DNA from: an uncultured Eubacteriales bacterium
GTDB taxonomy: Bacteria; Bacillota; Clostridia; Oscillospirales; Acutalibacteraceae
Length of the DNA stretch: 64,000 bases
Assembly: GCA_934525065.1 (NCBI GenBank)
Contig: CAKSYX010000006.1
Location: forward strand, 1 to 64,000
Direction of reading: 5' to 3'
In this document: positions 43,594 to 51,483 of the stretch, one piece after another
Layout: every line of letters starts with the position of its first letter
Position numbering within the stretch: the stretch's first letter is position 1
Made by a program: the position numbers and the translations under genes
Notes under the pieces: generated by a model
Told to the model about the DNA's origin: nothing
Seen by the model: only the letters and a program-made list of their open reading frames with translations
The model's database searches: none

Positions 43594-44932
43594 AAAAATT
43601 GCTTTGATATCGCTCGGCTGTCCAAAAAATCAGGTTGACGCCGAAGCAATGCTTGCAAAGCTCAAGCAGGCGGGCTTTGATATTGCCGCAGACGTTGACG
43701 GAGCCGACCTCGTCATTGTCAACACCTGCGGCTTCATTGAAGAGGCAAAAAAAGAAGCGATCGAAACAATCCTTTCCGTTGCCGAACTCAAAAAGGAGGG
43801 CAAGGTCGGTGCACTTCTCGTTACCGGCTGCCTTGCCGAAAGATATAAAGAAGAGGTTATCAATGAAATTCCGGAAATTGACGGGATAATCGGAATCGGA
43901 CGCAACGGCGAAATTGCCCAAATCTGCGCCGATGTGCTTTCAAAAAAGCGTGTCTGCGATTTTCCGAGCAAGCTTGCGCTTCCGATTGACGGCGACAGAA
44001 TTCTTTCAACGCCTTCTCATTTTGCATATCTTAAAATTGCCGAGGGCTGTTCAAACTGCTGCTCATATTGCGCAATTCCCGCAATTCGCGGAAGGTTCCG
44101 CAGCCGTACCATGGAAAGCATAATTGCCGAGAGTGAAAACCTTGCCGCTGCCGGGGTCAGGGAGCTTGTGCTCATTGCTCAGGACGTAACGCGCTACGGA
44201 ATCGACATTTACGGCGAATTTATGCTTGCGAAGCTTTTGAAGGAGCTTTGCAAAATTGACGGCATTGAATGGATAAGACTTCTCTATTGCTATCCCGAAT
44301 GTATGACGGATGAGCTTATTGAAACAATTGCTTCAGAGAAAAAAATCTGCAAATATATTGACCTTCCGCTTCAGCACGCCGATGCCGATGTGCTTAAACG
44401 TATGAACAGAAACGGCAGCAAGGAAGAGCTGCTTGCCCTTGTCAAAAAGCTTCGTGAGCGTATAGACGGCGTAATTATCAGAACGACCCTGATGGTAGGT
44501 TTTCCCGGGGAAACTCAGGAGAATTTTGAGGTTCTCTGCGATTTTGTCAGGGAAGCGCGTTTTGACCGTCTCGGCTGCTTTGCGTTTTCTCCCGAGGAGG
44601 GGACTGTTGCCGCAAAAATGGAAAAGCAGCTTGAGCCTGAGGTCAAGAACCACCGCGCCGAGCTTATCATGGAGGAACAGTATCCTATTTTTGAAGAAAA
44701 GCAGAACGAAAAAATCGGAAAGACCTTCAAAGTTATTGTTGACGGCTTTGATGAGGAAAACCTGTTTTATGTCGGCAGAACATATATGGACTGCATTGAA
44801 ATTGACAGTATCGTAATAATCTCGACCGAGGAAGAGCTTTTTCCCGGCGAGTTCGTCAACGTAAAAATTATTGCTACGGAGGATTGCGACCTCATAGGTG
44901 AGGTCGTAAAGAACGACGATGAAAAAGCTTAA
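43586..44932 (+). CDS. rimO: Ribosomal protein S12 methylthiotransferase RimO
   Basis: RimO is a radical-SAM enzyme that methylthiolates an Asp of ribosomal protein S12. The 448-residue protein has the N-terminal UPF0004 cluster domain (SLGCPKNQVDAE), the radical SAM motif CSNCCSYCAIP with the CxxxCxxC cysteines, and a C-terminal TRAM domain. AAGGAGATTTTACCG precedes the ATG at 43586, which lies inside the end of recX; a longer frame to 43463 is not supported by an RBS. pgsA begins 14 bases before its stop codon. Confidence 0.95.
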   Translation: MNEKIALISLGCPKNQVDAEAMLAKLKQAGFDIAADVDGADLVIVNTCGFIEEAKKEAIETILSVAELKKEGKVGALLVTGCLAERYKEEVINEIPEIDGIIGIGRNGEIAQICADVLSKKRVCDFPSKLALPIDGDRILSTPSHFAYLKIAEGCSNCCSYCAIPAIRGRFRSRTMESIIAESENLAAAGVRELVLIAQDVTRYGIDIYGEFMLAKLLKELCKIDGIEWIRLLYCYPECMTDELIETIASEKKICKYIDLPLQHADADVLKRMNRNGSKEELLALVKKLRERIDGVIIRTTLMVGFPGETQENFEVLCDFVREARFDRLGCFAFSPEEGTVAAKMEKQLEPEVKNHRAELIMEEQYPIFEEKQNEKIGKTFKVIVDGFDEENLFYVGRTYMDCIEIDSIVIISTEEELFPGEFVNVKIIATEDCDLIGEVVKNDDEKA

Positions 44933-45494
44933 CACGCCGAACCGCCTGACCCTTCTGCGCATTGCGCTGGCACCTGTTTTTCTGGTGCTTTTGATTTCCG
45001 GTCTGCCGCACTGCAATCTTTATGCCTTTCTGGTTTTTGCCGCAGCATCGGTAACAGATTTTATCGACGGAAAGCTTGCGCGCAGCCGCAATGAGGTCAC
45101 TTCACTCGGAAAGCTTCTTGATCCGCTTGCCGATAAAATGCTCATTACTGCCGCGCTTTTGGGCTTTATGCTCAGCGGCGAGTGCAACATATTTATTGCG
45201 TTTGTCATCCTGCTTCGCGAATACACCGTGACCGGTGTCCGAATGATCGCGCTTACGGACGGAATCGTTATCCCGGCGAATATCTGGGGAAAAATCAAAA
45301 CCGCTTCTCAGATGATTTCAATTGCCGTTGTTGTTGCACTTCGCGAATGGCTGTATCTCGGAAAGACCTTGCCGTTTGAGCTTTCGCTCTTTTCAAATGT
45401 CCTGCTCGGCTTCACCGCCGTTGCCGCCGTTGTTTCCGGTATAATCTACATCGTTGAGGCTGCAAAAAAGATAAATTTTTTAGAAAACAAGTAG
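44919..45494 (+). CDS. pgsA: CDP-diacylglycerol-glycerol-3-phosphate 3-phosphatidyltransferase
   Basis: PgsA makes phosphatidylglycerol phosphate, the committed step to phosphatidylglycerol, at the membrane. The 191-residue protein has the CDP-alcohol phosphotransferase signature DFIDGKLARSR...GKLLDPLADK, with the three essential Asp residues, and about five hydrophobic segments. It opens MKKLNTPNRLTLLRI, typical for PgsA. The start overlaps rimO by 14 bases. The next unit is the cysteine T-box. Confidence 0.97.
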   Translation: MKKLNTPNRLTLLRIALAPVFLVLLISGLPHCNLYAFLVFAAASVTDFIDGKLARSRNEVTSLGKLLDPLADKMLITAALLGFMLSGECNIFIAFVILLREYTVTGVRMIALTDGIVIPANIWGKIKTASQMISIAVVVALREWLYLGKTLPFELSLFSNVLLGFTAVAAVVSGIIYIVEAAKKINFLENK

Positions 45495-45522
45495 TGCATT
45501 TTTTGAAGAAGTGTAGTATAAT
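45494..45522 (+). promoter_or_regulatory. Candidate promoter of the cysE-cysS operon
   Basis: A perfect TATAAT (45517-45522) has only a weak -35 match, GTGCAT (45494-45499), at 17 bases. It lies at the end of pgsA and upstream of the T-box. Confidence 0.5.
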
Positions 45523-45528
45523 ATAAAG

Positions 45529-45795
45529 AGCAACAAAAGCGGCGTTCTTCCGCCGCAATAATAAAGGCCTTGACGGAAAGAAGTAAAACGTCTTCCGCGT
45601 CCCCAGAGAGCGGTTCCCGGCTGAAAAACCGCGGCGCAAACGTTTGAAATGCGTTCCCGAGCTCCATGGGGGAAATCAGTATCCCTTGGCGTGTCTTCGC
45701 GTTAAGAAGCGGTTATTTTTTATAACCTTGAGCAATAAACAGGAGTGGAACCGCGCCTTGCGCCTCCGTGAGAATAGTCTCACGGAGTTTTTTAT
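45529..45795 (+). promoter_or_regulatory. T-box leader, cysteine-type, controlling cysE-cysS
   Basis: AGGAGTGGAACCGCG (45741-45755) is the T-box; a terminator with arms CTCCGTGAGA (45764-45773) and TCTCACGGAG (45778-45787) plus U6 follows. Stem I has AGTA, an AGAGAG box and GAA-A-TGC-G, so the specifier is UGC (45650-45652), cysteine. The T-box reads UGGA instead of UGGU, which pairs with a U discriminator base, and tRNA-Cys has U73. Both tRNA contacts therefore agree. Confidence 0.95.
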
Positions 45796-45817
45796 TCCGC
45801 TTTTTGAGGTGAATCCA

Positions 45818-46480
45818 ATGTTTTCAACATTAAAAGAAGATATAATGTGCGTGAAGGAACGCGACCCGGCGGCGAGGAGCACGCTCGAAATCATGCTCCT
45901 TTACCCGGGCTTCAAGGCCGTGAGGATGCATCGGCGTGCGCATTGGTTTTTTGAGCATAAAATGTTTTTTGTTGCGCGCTGCATTTCTCAACGCTGCGTA
46001 AAAAAGACGAATATTGAAATACACCCCGGTGCAACAATCGGAAAACGCTTCTTCATCGACCACGGAACAGGCGTCGTTATCGGCGAAACAACTGTTATCG
46101 GCGATGATGTCACGATTTATCAGGGCGTTACCCTTGGCGGTACGGGCAAGGATACCGGAAAGCGTCACCCGACGATCGGAAACAACGTCCTCATCGGTGC
46201 AGGCTCAAAGGTGCTCGGACCTTTTACAATCGGCGATAATTCCAACGTTGCCGCAGGTTCCGTTGTACTTTCCGAAATTCCTCCGAACTCAACCGCTGTC
46301 GGTTCACCGGCGAGGGTTGTCAAGCAAAACGGAAAGCGCGTTGACCGCCTTGACCAGGTGCACATTCCCGACCCCGTTGCGCAGGAGCTTTGCAGAATGC
46401 GCGGAGAAATGGAAAAGCTCAAAAAAGAGCTTGATATAATAAAAAGCAAAGAACTGACCAATCATGAAAAGAAAGGATGA
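45818..46480 (+). CDS. cysE: Serine O-acetyltransferase
   Basis: CysE acetylates serine with acetyl-CoA, the first step of cysteine synthesis. The 220-residue protein has the SATase N-terminal helices and left-handed beta-helix hexapeptide repeats (IEIHPGATIGKRFFIDHGTG, VVIGETTVIGDDVTIYQGV, GNNVLIGAGSKVLG). The catalytic His is in FIDHGTGVVIGE. GAGGTGAATCC precedes the ATG at 45818; a longer frame runs back into the T-box. It is the first gene after the cysteine T-box and is followed by cysS six bases on, so supply and charging of cysteine respond to the same tRNA. Confidence 0.97.
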   Translation: MFSTLKEDIMCVKERDPAARSTLEIMLLYPGFKAVRMHRRAHWFFEHKMFFVARCISQRCVKKTNIEIHPGATIGKRFFIDHGTGVVIGETTVIGDDVTIYQGVTLGGTGKDTGKRHPTIGNNVLIGAGSKVLGPFTIGDNSNVAAGSVVLSEIPPNSTAVGSPARVVKQNGKRVDRLDQVHIPDPVAQELCRMRGEMEKLKKELDIIKSKELTNHEKKG

Positions 46481-46486
46481 GAATAC

Positions 46487-47887
46487 ATGAAAATTTTCAA
46501 CACTCTCACAAGGAAAAAAGAGGTGCTTGTCCCTCAAAAGGAGGGCGAATTCAAAATTTATGCCTGCGGCCCGACTGTTTATAACTTTATCCATATCGGA
46601 AACGCAAGGCCGCTGTGCGTTTTTGACGTACTTCGCCGCTACCTTGAGTATCGCGGAAACAAAGTTGATTTTGTTCAGAACTTTACCGATATCGACGATA
46701 AAATCATTCGCCGCGCCAATGAAGAGGGTGTGACCTTCAAAGATATTTCTGAAAAATATATCGAGGAATTCTGGGTTGATGCAAAGGGCATGAATGTCCG
46801 CGAGGCCACTGTTCATCCGAAAGCAACGGAGAATATTGACGAGATTATTGACATCGTTTCGACGCTCATTGAAAAGGGCTATGCCTATGCCGTTGACGGC
46901 GATGTATATTTCAGCACGAAAAAGTTCAGCGAATACGGAAAGCTTTCTCATCAGCCGCTTGAGGACCTTGAAGCCGGCGCAAGAATCAACGTCGGTGAGG
47001 TCAAGCGCGACCCGATGGACTTTGCTCTTTGGAAGAGCGCAAAGCCGGGCGAGCCATATTGGGACTCCCCGTGGGGTCACGGCAGACCCGGCTGGCATAT
47101 TGAATGCTCTGCAATGGTCAGACGTTACCTTGGAAAAACAATTGACATTCACTGCGGCGGTCAGGACCTTGTTTTCCCACACCACGAAAATGAAATTGCC
47201 CAGAGCGAGTGCTGCAACGGTGTACCGTTTGCCCGCTACTGGATGCATAACGGCTTCATCACCGTTGACAAGGTCAAGATGTCAAAGTCGCTCGGAAACT
47301 TCTTCACTGTCCGCGACGTTGCAAATCAGTTCGGCTATGAGCCTATTCGTTTCCTCATGCTTTCCTGCCAGTACAGAAGCCCGATCAATTATAGCTTCGA
47401 TGCTATTGAGCAGTGCAAGGCTTCGCTTGAAAGAATGTATACCTGCCGCAATAACCTTGATTTCGCACTCAAAAACTCCACTGATGAGGCCGGCGCAGAC
47501 GACGGAGAAATCGTTGCAATGATCGACCGCCGCCGCAACGAGTTTGTTGAAGCGATGGAGGATGACCTCAACACCGCAGATGCAATCGGAACGATTTTTG
47601 AGCTTGTCCGTGATATCAACACCTATGTAAACGAAGGTACTCACAGCAAAAACCTTGTTGAATATGCTGCGGAGGCTTTTGATGAGCTTGCCGGTGTTCT
47701 CGGCTTGCTTTACAACAGAAAGCCGCAGGAGAGTCTTAACGATGAGATTGAACGCCTGATTGAAGAGCGCAACGCCGCAAGGAAGAACAAAAACTGGGCA
47801 GAGGCAGACAGAATCCGCGATGACCTCAAAGCGCGCGGAATCATCCTTGAAGACACTGCTCAAGGTGTAAAATGGCACAAAGCGTAA
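46487..47887 (+). CDS. cysS: Cysteinyl-tRNA synthetase
   Basis: CysRS charges tRNA-Cys. The 466-residue protein shows the class I HIGH motif variant in YNFIHIGNARP, the KMSKS motif VKMSKSLGN, and zinc ligands (CGPTVYN Cys, the ECSAMV Cys and the HHENE region). The C-terminal anticodon-binding helices end in WAEADRIRDDLKARGI. Length is normal. AAAGGATGAGAATAC precedes the ATG. It shares the T-box transcript with cysE; murI starts 16 bases after the stop. Confidence 0.98.
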   Translation: MKIFNTLTRKKEVLVPQKEGEFKIYACGPTVYNFIHIGNARPLCVFDVLRRYLEYRGNKVDFVQNFTDIDDKIIRRANEEGVTFKDISEKYIEEFWVDAKGMNVREATVHPKATENIDEIIDIVSTLIEKGYAYAVDGDVYFSTKKFSEYGKLSHQPLEDLEAGARINVGEVKRDPMDFALWKSAKPGEPYWDSPWGHGRPGWHIECSAMVRRYLGKTIDIHCGGQDLVFPHHENEIAQSECCNGVPFARYWMHNGFITVDKVKMSKSLGNFFTVRDVANQFGYEPIRFLMLSCQYRSPINYSFDAIEQCKASLERMYTCRNNLDFALKNSTDEAGADDGEIVAMIDRRRNEFVEAMEDDLNTADAIGTIFELVRDINTYVNEGTHSKNLVEYAAEAFDELAGVLGLLYNRKPQESLNDEIERLIEERNAARKNKNWAEADRIRDDLKARGIILEDTAQGVKWHKA

Positions 47888-47903
47888 AAAAGAGGATTTT
47901 ATA

Positions 47904-48677
47904 ATGATTACCAGTAAAAGCCCGATAGTTGTTTTTGACTCCGGAGTCGGAGGAATCAGTGTCCTCAAGCGTCTTTGGCAGCTCATGCCGAACGAGGATT
48001 ATATTTACTTCGGCGACTCCAAGAATGCTCCGTACGGCGTTAAGCCTACGGGCGAAATACGTGAGCTTACAATTAAAAACGCAGAAATGCTGATGAACAG
48101 GGGAGCCAAGGCACTTGTGATTGCCTGCAACACGGCAACCAGCGCCGCGGCCGACGCTTTGAGGAAGTCGCACCCCGATTTTCCGATAATCGGAATCGAG
48201 CCTGCGCTCAAGCCTGCCGCGCTCTCTGGCGGCCATCCGACCGTTATAGTCATGGCGACCGAATTGACGCTGCGCGAAAATAAGTTCGCCGCGCTCGTCT
48301 CGCGCTTTGAAAACGACGCGCAAATAATCGGTCTGCCTGCTCCGGGAATCGTTGAGCTTGTTGAAAGCGACAGAGCCGACAGTCCGGAAATGGACGAGTA
48401 TCTTAATAAGCTGTTTTCTCCTTTTGACAAAGAAAAACAATACTGTATTGTCCTCGGCTGCACACATTTTCCCTTTGCGAAAAAGGCAATTGCCCGCTGC
48501 ATGGGCGAAAAATCGCTCTTTTTTGACGGTGCCTTCGGAATGGCGAGAAGGGCAAAGCAGCTGCTTGGGGAAAAGAACCTCCTTGCTCCCGAAGGAAAAG
48601 AGGGTTCGATCCTTTTTGAAAACAGCAATGAAAAGAACATAACGCTTTCAAAGCGCCTTTTTGAAGAACTTGAATGA
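47904..48677 (+). CDS. murI: Glutamate racemase
   Basis: MurI makes D-glutamate for peptidoglycan. The 257-residue protein has the two catalytic cysteines in ACNTATS and GCTHFP and the N-terminal DSGVGGISVLK. GAGGATTTTATA precedes the ATG. It follows cysS closely and so may be co-expressed from the cysteine T-box transcript, although an internal start cannot be excluded. The patatin-like gene begins eight bases after its stop codon. Confidence 0.97.
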   Translation: MITSKSPIVVFDSGVGGISVLKRLWQLMPNEDYIYFGDSKNAPYGVKPTGEIRELTIKNAEMLMNRGAKALVIACNTATSAAADALRKSHPDFPIIGIEPALKPAALSGGHPTVIVMATELTLRENKFAALVSRFENDAQIIGLPAPGIVELVESDRADSPEMDEYLNKLFSPFDKEKQYCIVLGCTHFPFAKKAIARCMGEKSLFFDGAFGMARRAKQLLGEKNLLAPEGKEGSILFENSNEKNITLSKRLFEELE

Positions 48678-48685
48678 GGTGAATT

Positions 48686-49552
48686 ATGCTCGGAATAGTT
48701 GACGTCGGCGGAGGAATGAGATGCGTGTATTCTGCCGGAATTTATGACCTGTTTATTGACAAAAGGGTGAAGATTCCCTGCCTTGTCGGTGTTTCCGCCG
48801 GCAGTGCGAATTTGATTACCTATGCCTGCTCTCAGCGCGGAAGAACCTATGATTTTTACACGGATTTTGCCTTCCGCCCGGAGTTTATGAGCATGAAAAA
48901 TTTTAGAAAAACCGGTTCCTTCATCGGCCTTGATTATATTTATTCCGACCTTTCAAACACGGGCGGTGAATCTCCGCTTGATTATGAACGCTTTCTTTCT
49001 TCAAAGGCAAGGCTTTATGTCGGCGCAACGCGCGCATCGGACGGCGAAGCTGTCTTTTTCGGCAACGATGACCTCTCGCTTGACGATTACAGCATTCTCA
49101 AGGCGTCCTGCTGTATTCCTGCTGTCTGCAAGCCGTATAACATCGGCGGCGTTGACTATTACGACGGCGGAATCGCTTCGCCGATACCGTTCCAAAAGGC
49201 TTTTGACGAAGGCTGCGACAAGGTCGTTGTTGTTTTGACAAAACCGAGAGAGGCCTACCTCGTTCCGTTCGGCAAAAAGCTCATGTGTAACCTGATTCTT
49301 CATAAGACACCGCATATGATAATGCAAATTCAGTCAATCCATACGCGCTGTCTAACTCTCCTTGATGAGATGAAAAAGCTTGAAGAAGAGGGAAAGCTGC
49401 TCGTCATTGAACCGAAGGACTGCTTCGGCGTCGATACTTTGACGCGCGACCGCGAGCAGATGAAAAAACTTTATGATGAAGGATATGAGGACGCAAAAGC
49501 CGCACTCGAAAGCGGATTTTTTGACGAAGTTCTCGAAGGTACAAAGCAATGA
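48686..49552 (+). CDS. Patatin-like phospholipase family protein
   Basis: A 288-residue cytoplasmic patatin-like acyl hydrolase. The oxyanion hole region DVGGGMRCVYSAG, the nucleophile elbow GVSAGS and the catalytic DGG (YYDGGIASPIP) are all present, so the Ser-Asp dyad is intact. Bacterial homologues act on phospholipids or other acyl esters, and many are uncharacterised. ATGAGGTGAATT precedes the ATG. Its stop codon overlaps the start of the PPC-domain gene by four bases. The run of close spacings back to cysE suggests one long operon. Confidence 0.92.
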   Translation: MLGIVDVGGGMRCVYSAGIYDLFIDKRVKIPCLVGVSAGSANLITYACSQRGRTYDFYTDFAFRPEFMSMKNFRKTGSFIGLDYIYSDLSNTGGESPLDYERFLSSKARLYVGATRASDGEAVFFGNDDLSLDDYSILKASCCIPAVCKPYNIGGVDYYDGGIASPIPFQKAFDEGCDKVVVVLTKPREAYLVPFGKKLMCNLILHKTPHMIMQIQSIHTRCLTLLDEMKKLEEEGKLLVIEPKDCFGVDTLTRDREQMKKLYDEGYEDAKAALESGFFDEVLEGTKQ

Positions 49553-49968
49553 GAGAAAAAGAAATTGAAAACAATATCGTTCTTCGCCTTGAAATCGGTG
49601 AGGATATCATCGACTGCGTAAAAAGAGTCTGCGATGAACACAATGTCCGGGCCGCATATGTCACCGGAATAGGTGCGCTCAAAAAAGCCGTTGTCGGCGT
49701 GTTCAACATGGATACCAAGGAATACAAGGCAAATGAATATAACCGCTTTATGGAGCTTACCGCCCTTTGCGGCAACGTCAGCTTCATGAACGGAGAAAGC
49801 TATATCCACCTGCACGCAAGCCTTGCCGATGAAACAGGACTCGCTTTCGGCGGTCACTTGAACGAAGGGATCATTGGCGCAACAGCGGAAATTTTCATCA
49901 CAGTCCTTGACGGTGTAATTGACCGCGTTCACTGTGATGAAACGGGACTCAATGTTTTTGATATTTGA
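49549..49968 (+). CDS. PPC/DUF296-domain protein
   Basis: A 139-residue single-domain protein of the PPC (plants and prokaryotes conserved, DUF296) family. It fits in length and in motifs: RAAYVTGIGALKKAVVGVFN, and the metal-site-like IHLHASLADETGLAFGGHL with three His residues. Plant members bind DNA with AT-hook partners, but bacterial single-domain forms have no proven role. It is translationally coupled to the patatin-like gene. Confidence 0.88.
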   Translation: MREKEIENNIVLRLEIGEDIIDCVKRVCDEHNVRAAYVTGIGALKKAVVGVFNMDTKEYKANEYNRFMELTALCGNVSFMNGESYIHLHASLADETGLAFGGHLNEGIIGATAEIFITVLDGVIDRVHCDETGLNVFDI

Positions 49969-50063
49969 GAATGCGTATGCTGAATAAATGTATGAAAAGT
50001 TGTCATGAAAACGCTGTGGTTTCATCGAAAGTGTATAAAAATTAAAAAGCTCCTCTCAAACGC

Positions 50064-50092
50064 TTGCTTAAAAACTCTCAAAGGGTTATAAT
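50064..50092 (+). promoter_or_regulatory. Promoter of upp
   Basis: TTGCTT (50064-50069), a 17-base spacer and TATAAT (50087-50092). A small GCCGA/TCGGC hairpin (50104-50119) lies in the short leader. Confidence 0.75.
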
Positions 50093-50150
50093 ATCAAAAA
50101 TGCGGCCGATTACGTCGGCGGCAGCGGCAAAAAAGAAAGGACTTGATGAA

Positions 50151-50783
50151 ATGAACAAGAACGTAACAATTTTTGACCATCCCCTCATTCAGCACAAGCT
50201 TTCAATTCTGAGGAACAAAAAGACCTCTTCAAAGGACTTCCGTGCTCTCGTTTCAGAAATCGCGATGCTAATGTGCTACGAAGCAACCCGTGACCTTCCG
50301 CTTGAAGAGGTTGAAATTGAAACCCCGATTTGCAAGACCAAGGTCAATCACCTTGCCGGCAAAAAGCTCGCTATTGTTCCCATTCTCCGCGCAGGTCTCG
50401 GAATGGTTGACGGAATTCTTTCCCTCATTCCTTCCGCAAGAGTTGGTCATATCGGCCTTTACAGAGACGAAGAGACCCTCAAGCCTGTTGAGTATTACTG
50501 CAAGCTCCCGAAGGACATTGCAGACCGTGACGTTTTTGTTGTCGATCCCATGCTTGCCACCGGCGGTTCGGGCATTGACGCAGTCAGCCAGATCAAGCTC
50601 AGAAATCCCAAGTCGATCCGTTTCCTTTGCCTTATTGCCGCTCCCGAAGGAATTGAAGCTTTCACCAAGGTTCACCCCGATGTTGACCTTTATTGCGCCG
50701 CTCTTGACGAAAAACTCAACGAAAACGGCTATATTATTCCGGGTCTCGGTGACGCCGGAGATAGAATTTTCGGAACGAAATAA
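50151..50783 (+). CDS. upp: Uracil phosphoribosyltransferase
   Basis: Upp converts uracil and PRPP to UMP, salvaging the base released by Pdp. The 210-residue protein has the PRPP-binding motif VDPMLATGGSGIDAV and the C-terminal uracil-binding PGLGDAGDRIFGTK. AAAGGACTTGATGAA precedes the ATG at 50151; the frame upstream to 50064 covers the promoter and is not coding. It is monocistronic: a MITE-like element begins eight bases after its stop, followed by a terminator. Confidence 0.98.
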   Translation: MNKNVTIFDHPLIQHKLSILRNKKTSSKDFRALVSEIAMLMCYEATRDLPLEEVEIETPICKTKVNHLAGKKLAIVPILRAGLGMVDGILSLIPSARVGHIGLYRDEETLKPVEYYCKLPKDIADRDVFVVDPMLATGGSGIDAVSQIKLRNPKSIRFLCLIAAPEGIEAFTKVHPDVDLYCAALDEKLNENGYIIPGLGDAGDRIFGTK

Positions 50784-50790
50784 TTTTAAA

Positions 50791-51289
50791 GAGGCTGTCG
50801 CATTTAGCGCAGACCAAAGAGCAAAACAAAAAGCAAAAGACTATATTTCACGAGGCTTATCAAAACCGAGGCTTCCTATGAAATATAGTCTTTGTTTATT
50901 GATAGAATCTAAAAATAATTTTGCTCTTTTAAGCGTTTTTTTGCCCACTCGCGGTATCTACATACAGCTTCGGGGTAGGCTGAAGAAAGTCCGACGCAAT
51001 ATGCCTGAGGGGCTTGTTTTTCCGCACATTGCGGCACTTTTTGTCTTACTATACCGTCAGTATGGTTTCGACAAAGAAGCACCACACTGCACGAAAAAAC
51101 AAACCTCTCAGGTGCGAAGCAGTTTTTGGGGAGCAAATTTTTGTCGAGACAAGGCAAAAAGGTGAGTAATGCTGACGCATTGCGAAACTTTTTAACGCAG
51201 TATCGGCGAAAATTTGCCTTAAAAAACCATATTGAGCCGGACTATCTTCAGCCATGAAAACGCTTTCTGCATCTAAATGCAACAGCTCC
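50791..51289 (+). mobile_element. MITE-like element, copy B, interrupted by an inner element
   Basis: The ends are imperfect inverted repeats (GAGGCTGTCGCATTTAGCGC at the left, matched by GCATCTAAATGCAACAGCTCC at the right). The 15-bp internal palindrome of copy A is present (AAAGACTATATTTCA at 50846 and its complement near 50880). Between GGCTGAAG-type repeats it carries a 276-bp insertion absent from copy A. No transposase is encoded. The element lies between upp and its terminator. Together with flanks it fills the 700-base gap. Confidence 0.88.
50978..51253. mobile_element. Inner MITE-like element nested in copy B
   Basis: GGCTGAAGAAAGTCCG (50978-50993) and the complement of CGGACTATCTTCAGCC (51238-51253) match at 15 of 16 positions, giving clear terminal inverted repeats. 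The corresponding spot in copy A is uninterrupted. A decayed relative occurs at 38288-38440. No open frame of note is present. Confidence 0.85.
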
Positions 51290-51329
51290 TTTCTTGTAAC
51301 TATGGGATTTTGAGTTGAAAATGAAACAG

Positions 51330-51369
51330 CACGGTGCGCTTGCTGCAAGGCGTACCGTGTTCTTTTTTT
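51330..51369 (+). terminator. Terminator downstream of upp and the repeat element
   Basis: CACGGTGCGC (51330-51339) pairs with GCGTACCGTG (51350-51359) with one G-U pair, followed by a U-rich run. Confidence 0.85.
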
Positions 51370-51483
51370 ATAAAAGCCGAAAGGAACTTGTGCCATATTC
51401 TTATGGTTTCAGTGATAAAGTTGTAATTATTTTGCTTTACAATTGATTTGTAAGAGAAAACTCTGAAGGGGAGGGCCGTAAAA

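Noticed and set aside
50290..51165. 291-codon plus-strand frame
   Set aside because: It is an out-of-frame shadow of upp extended through the repeat element.
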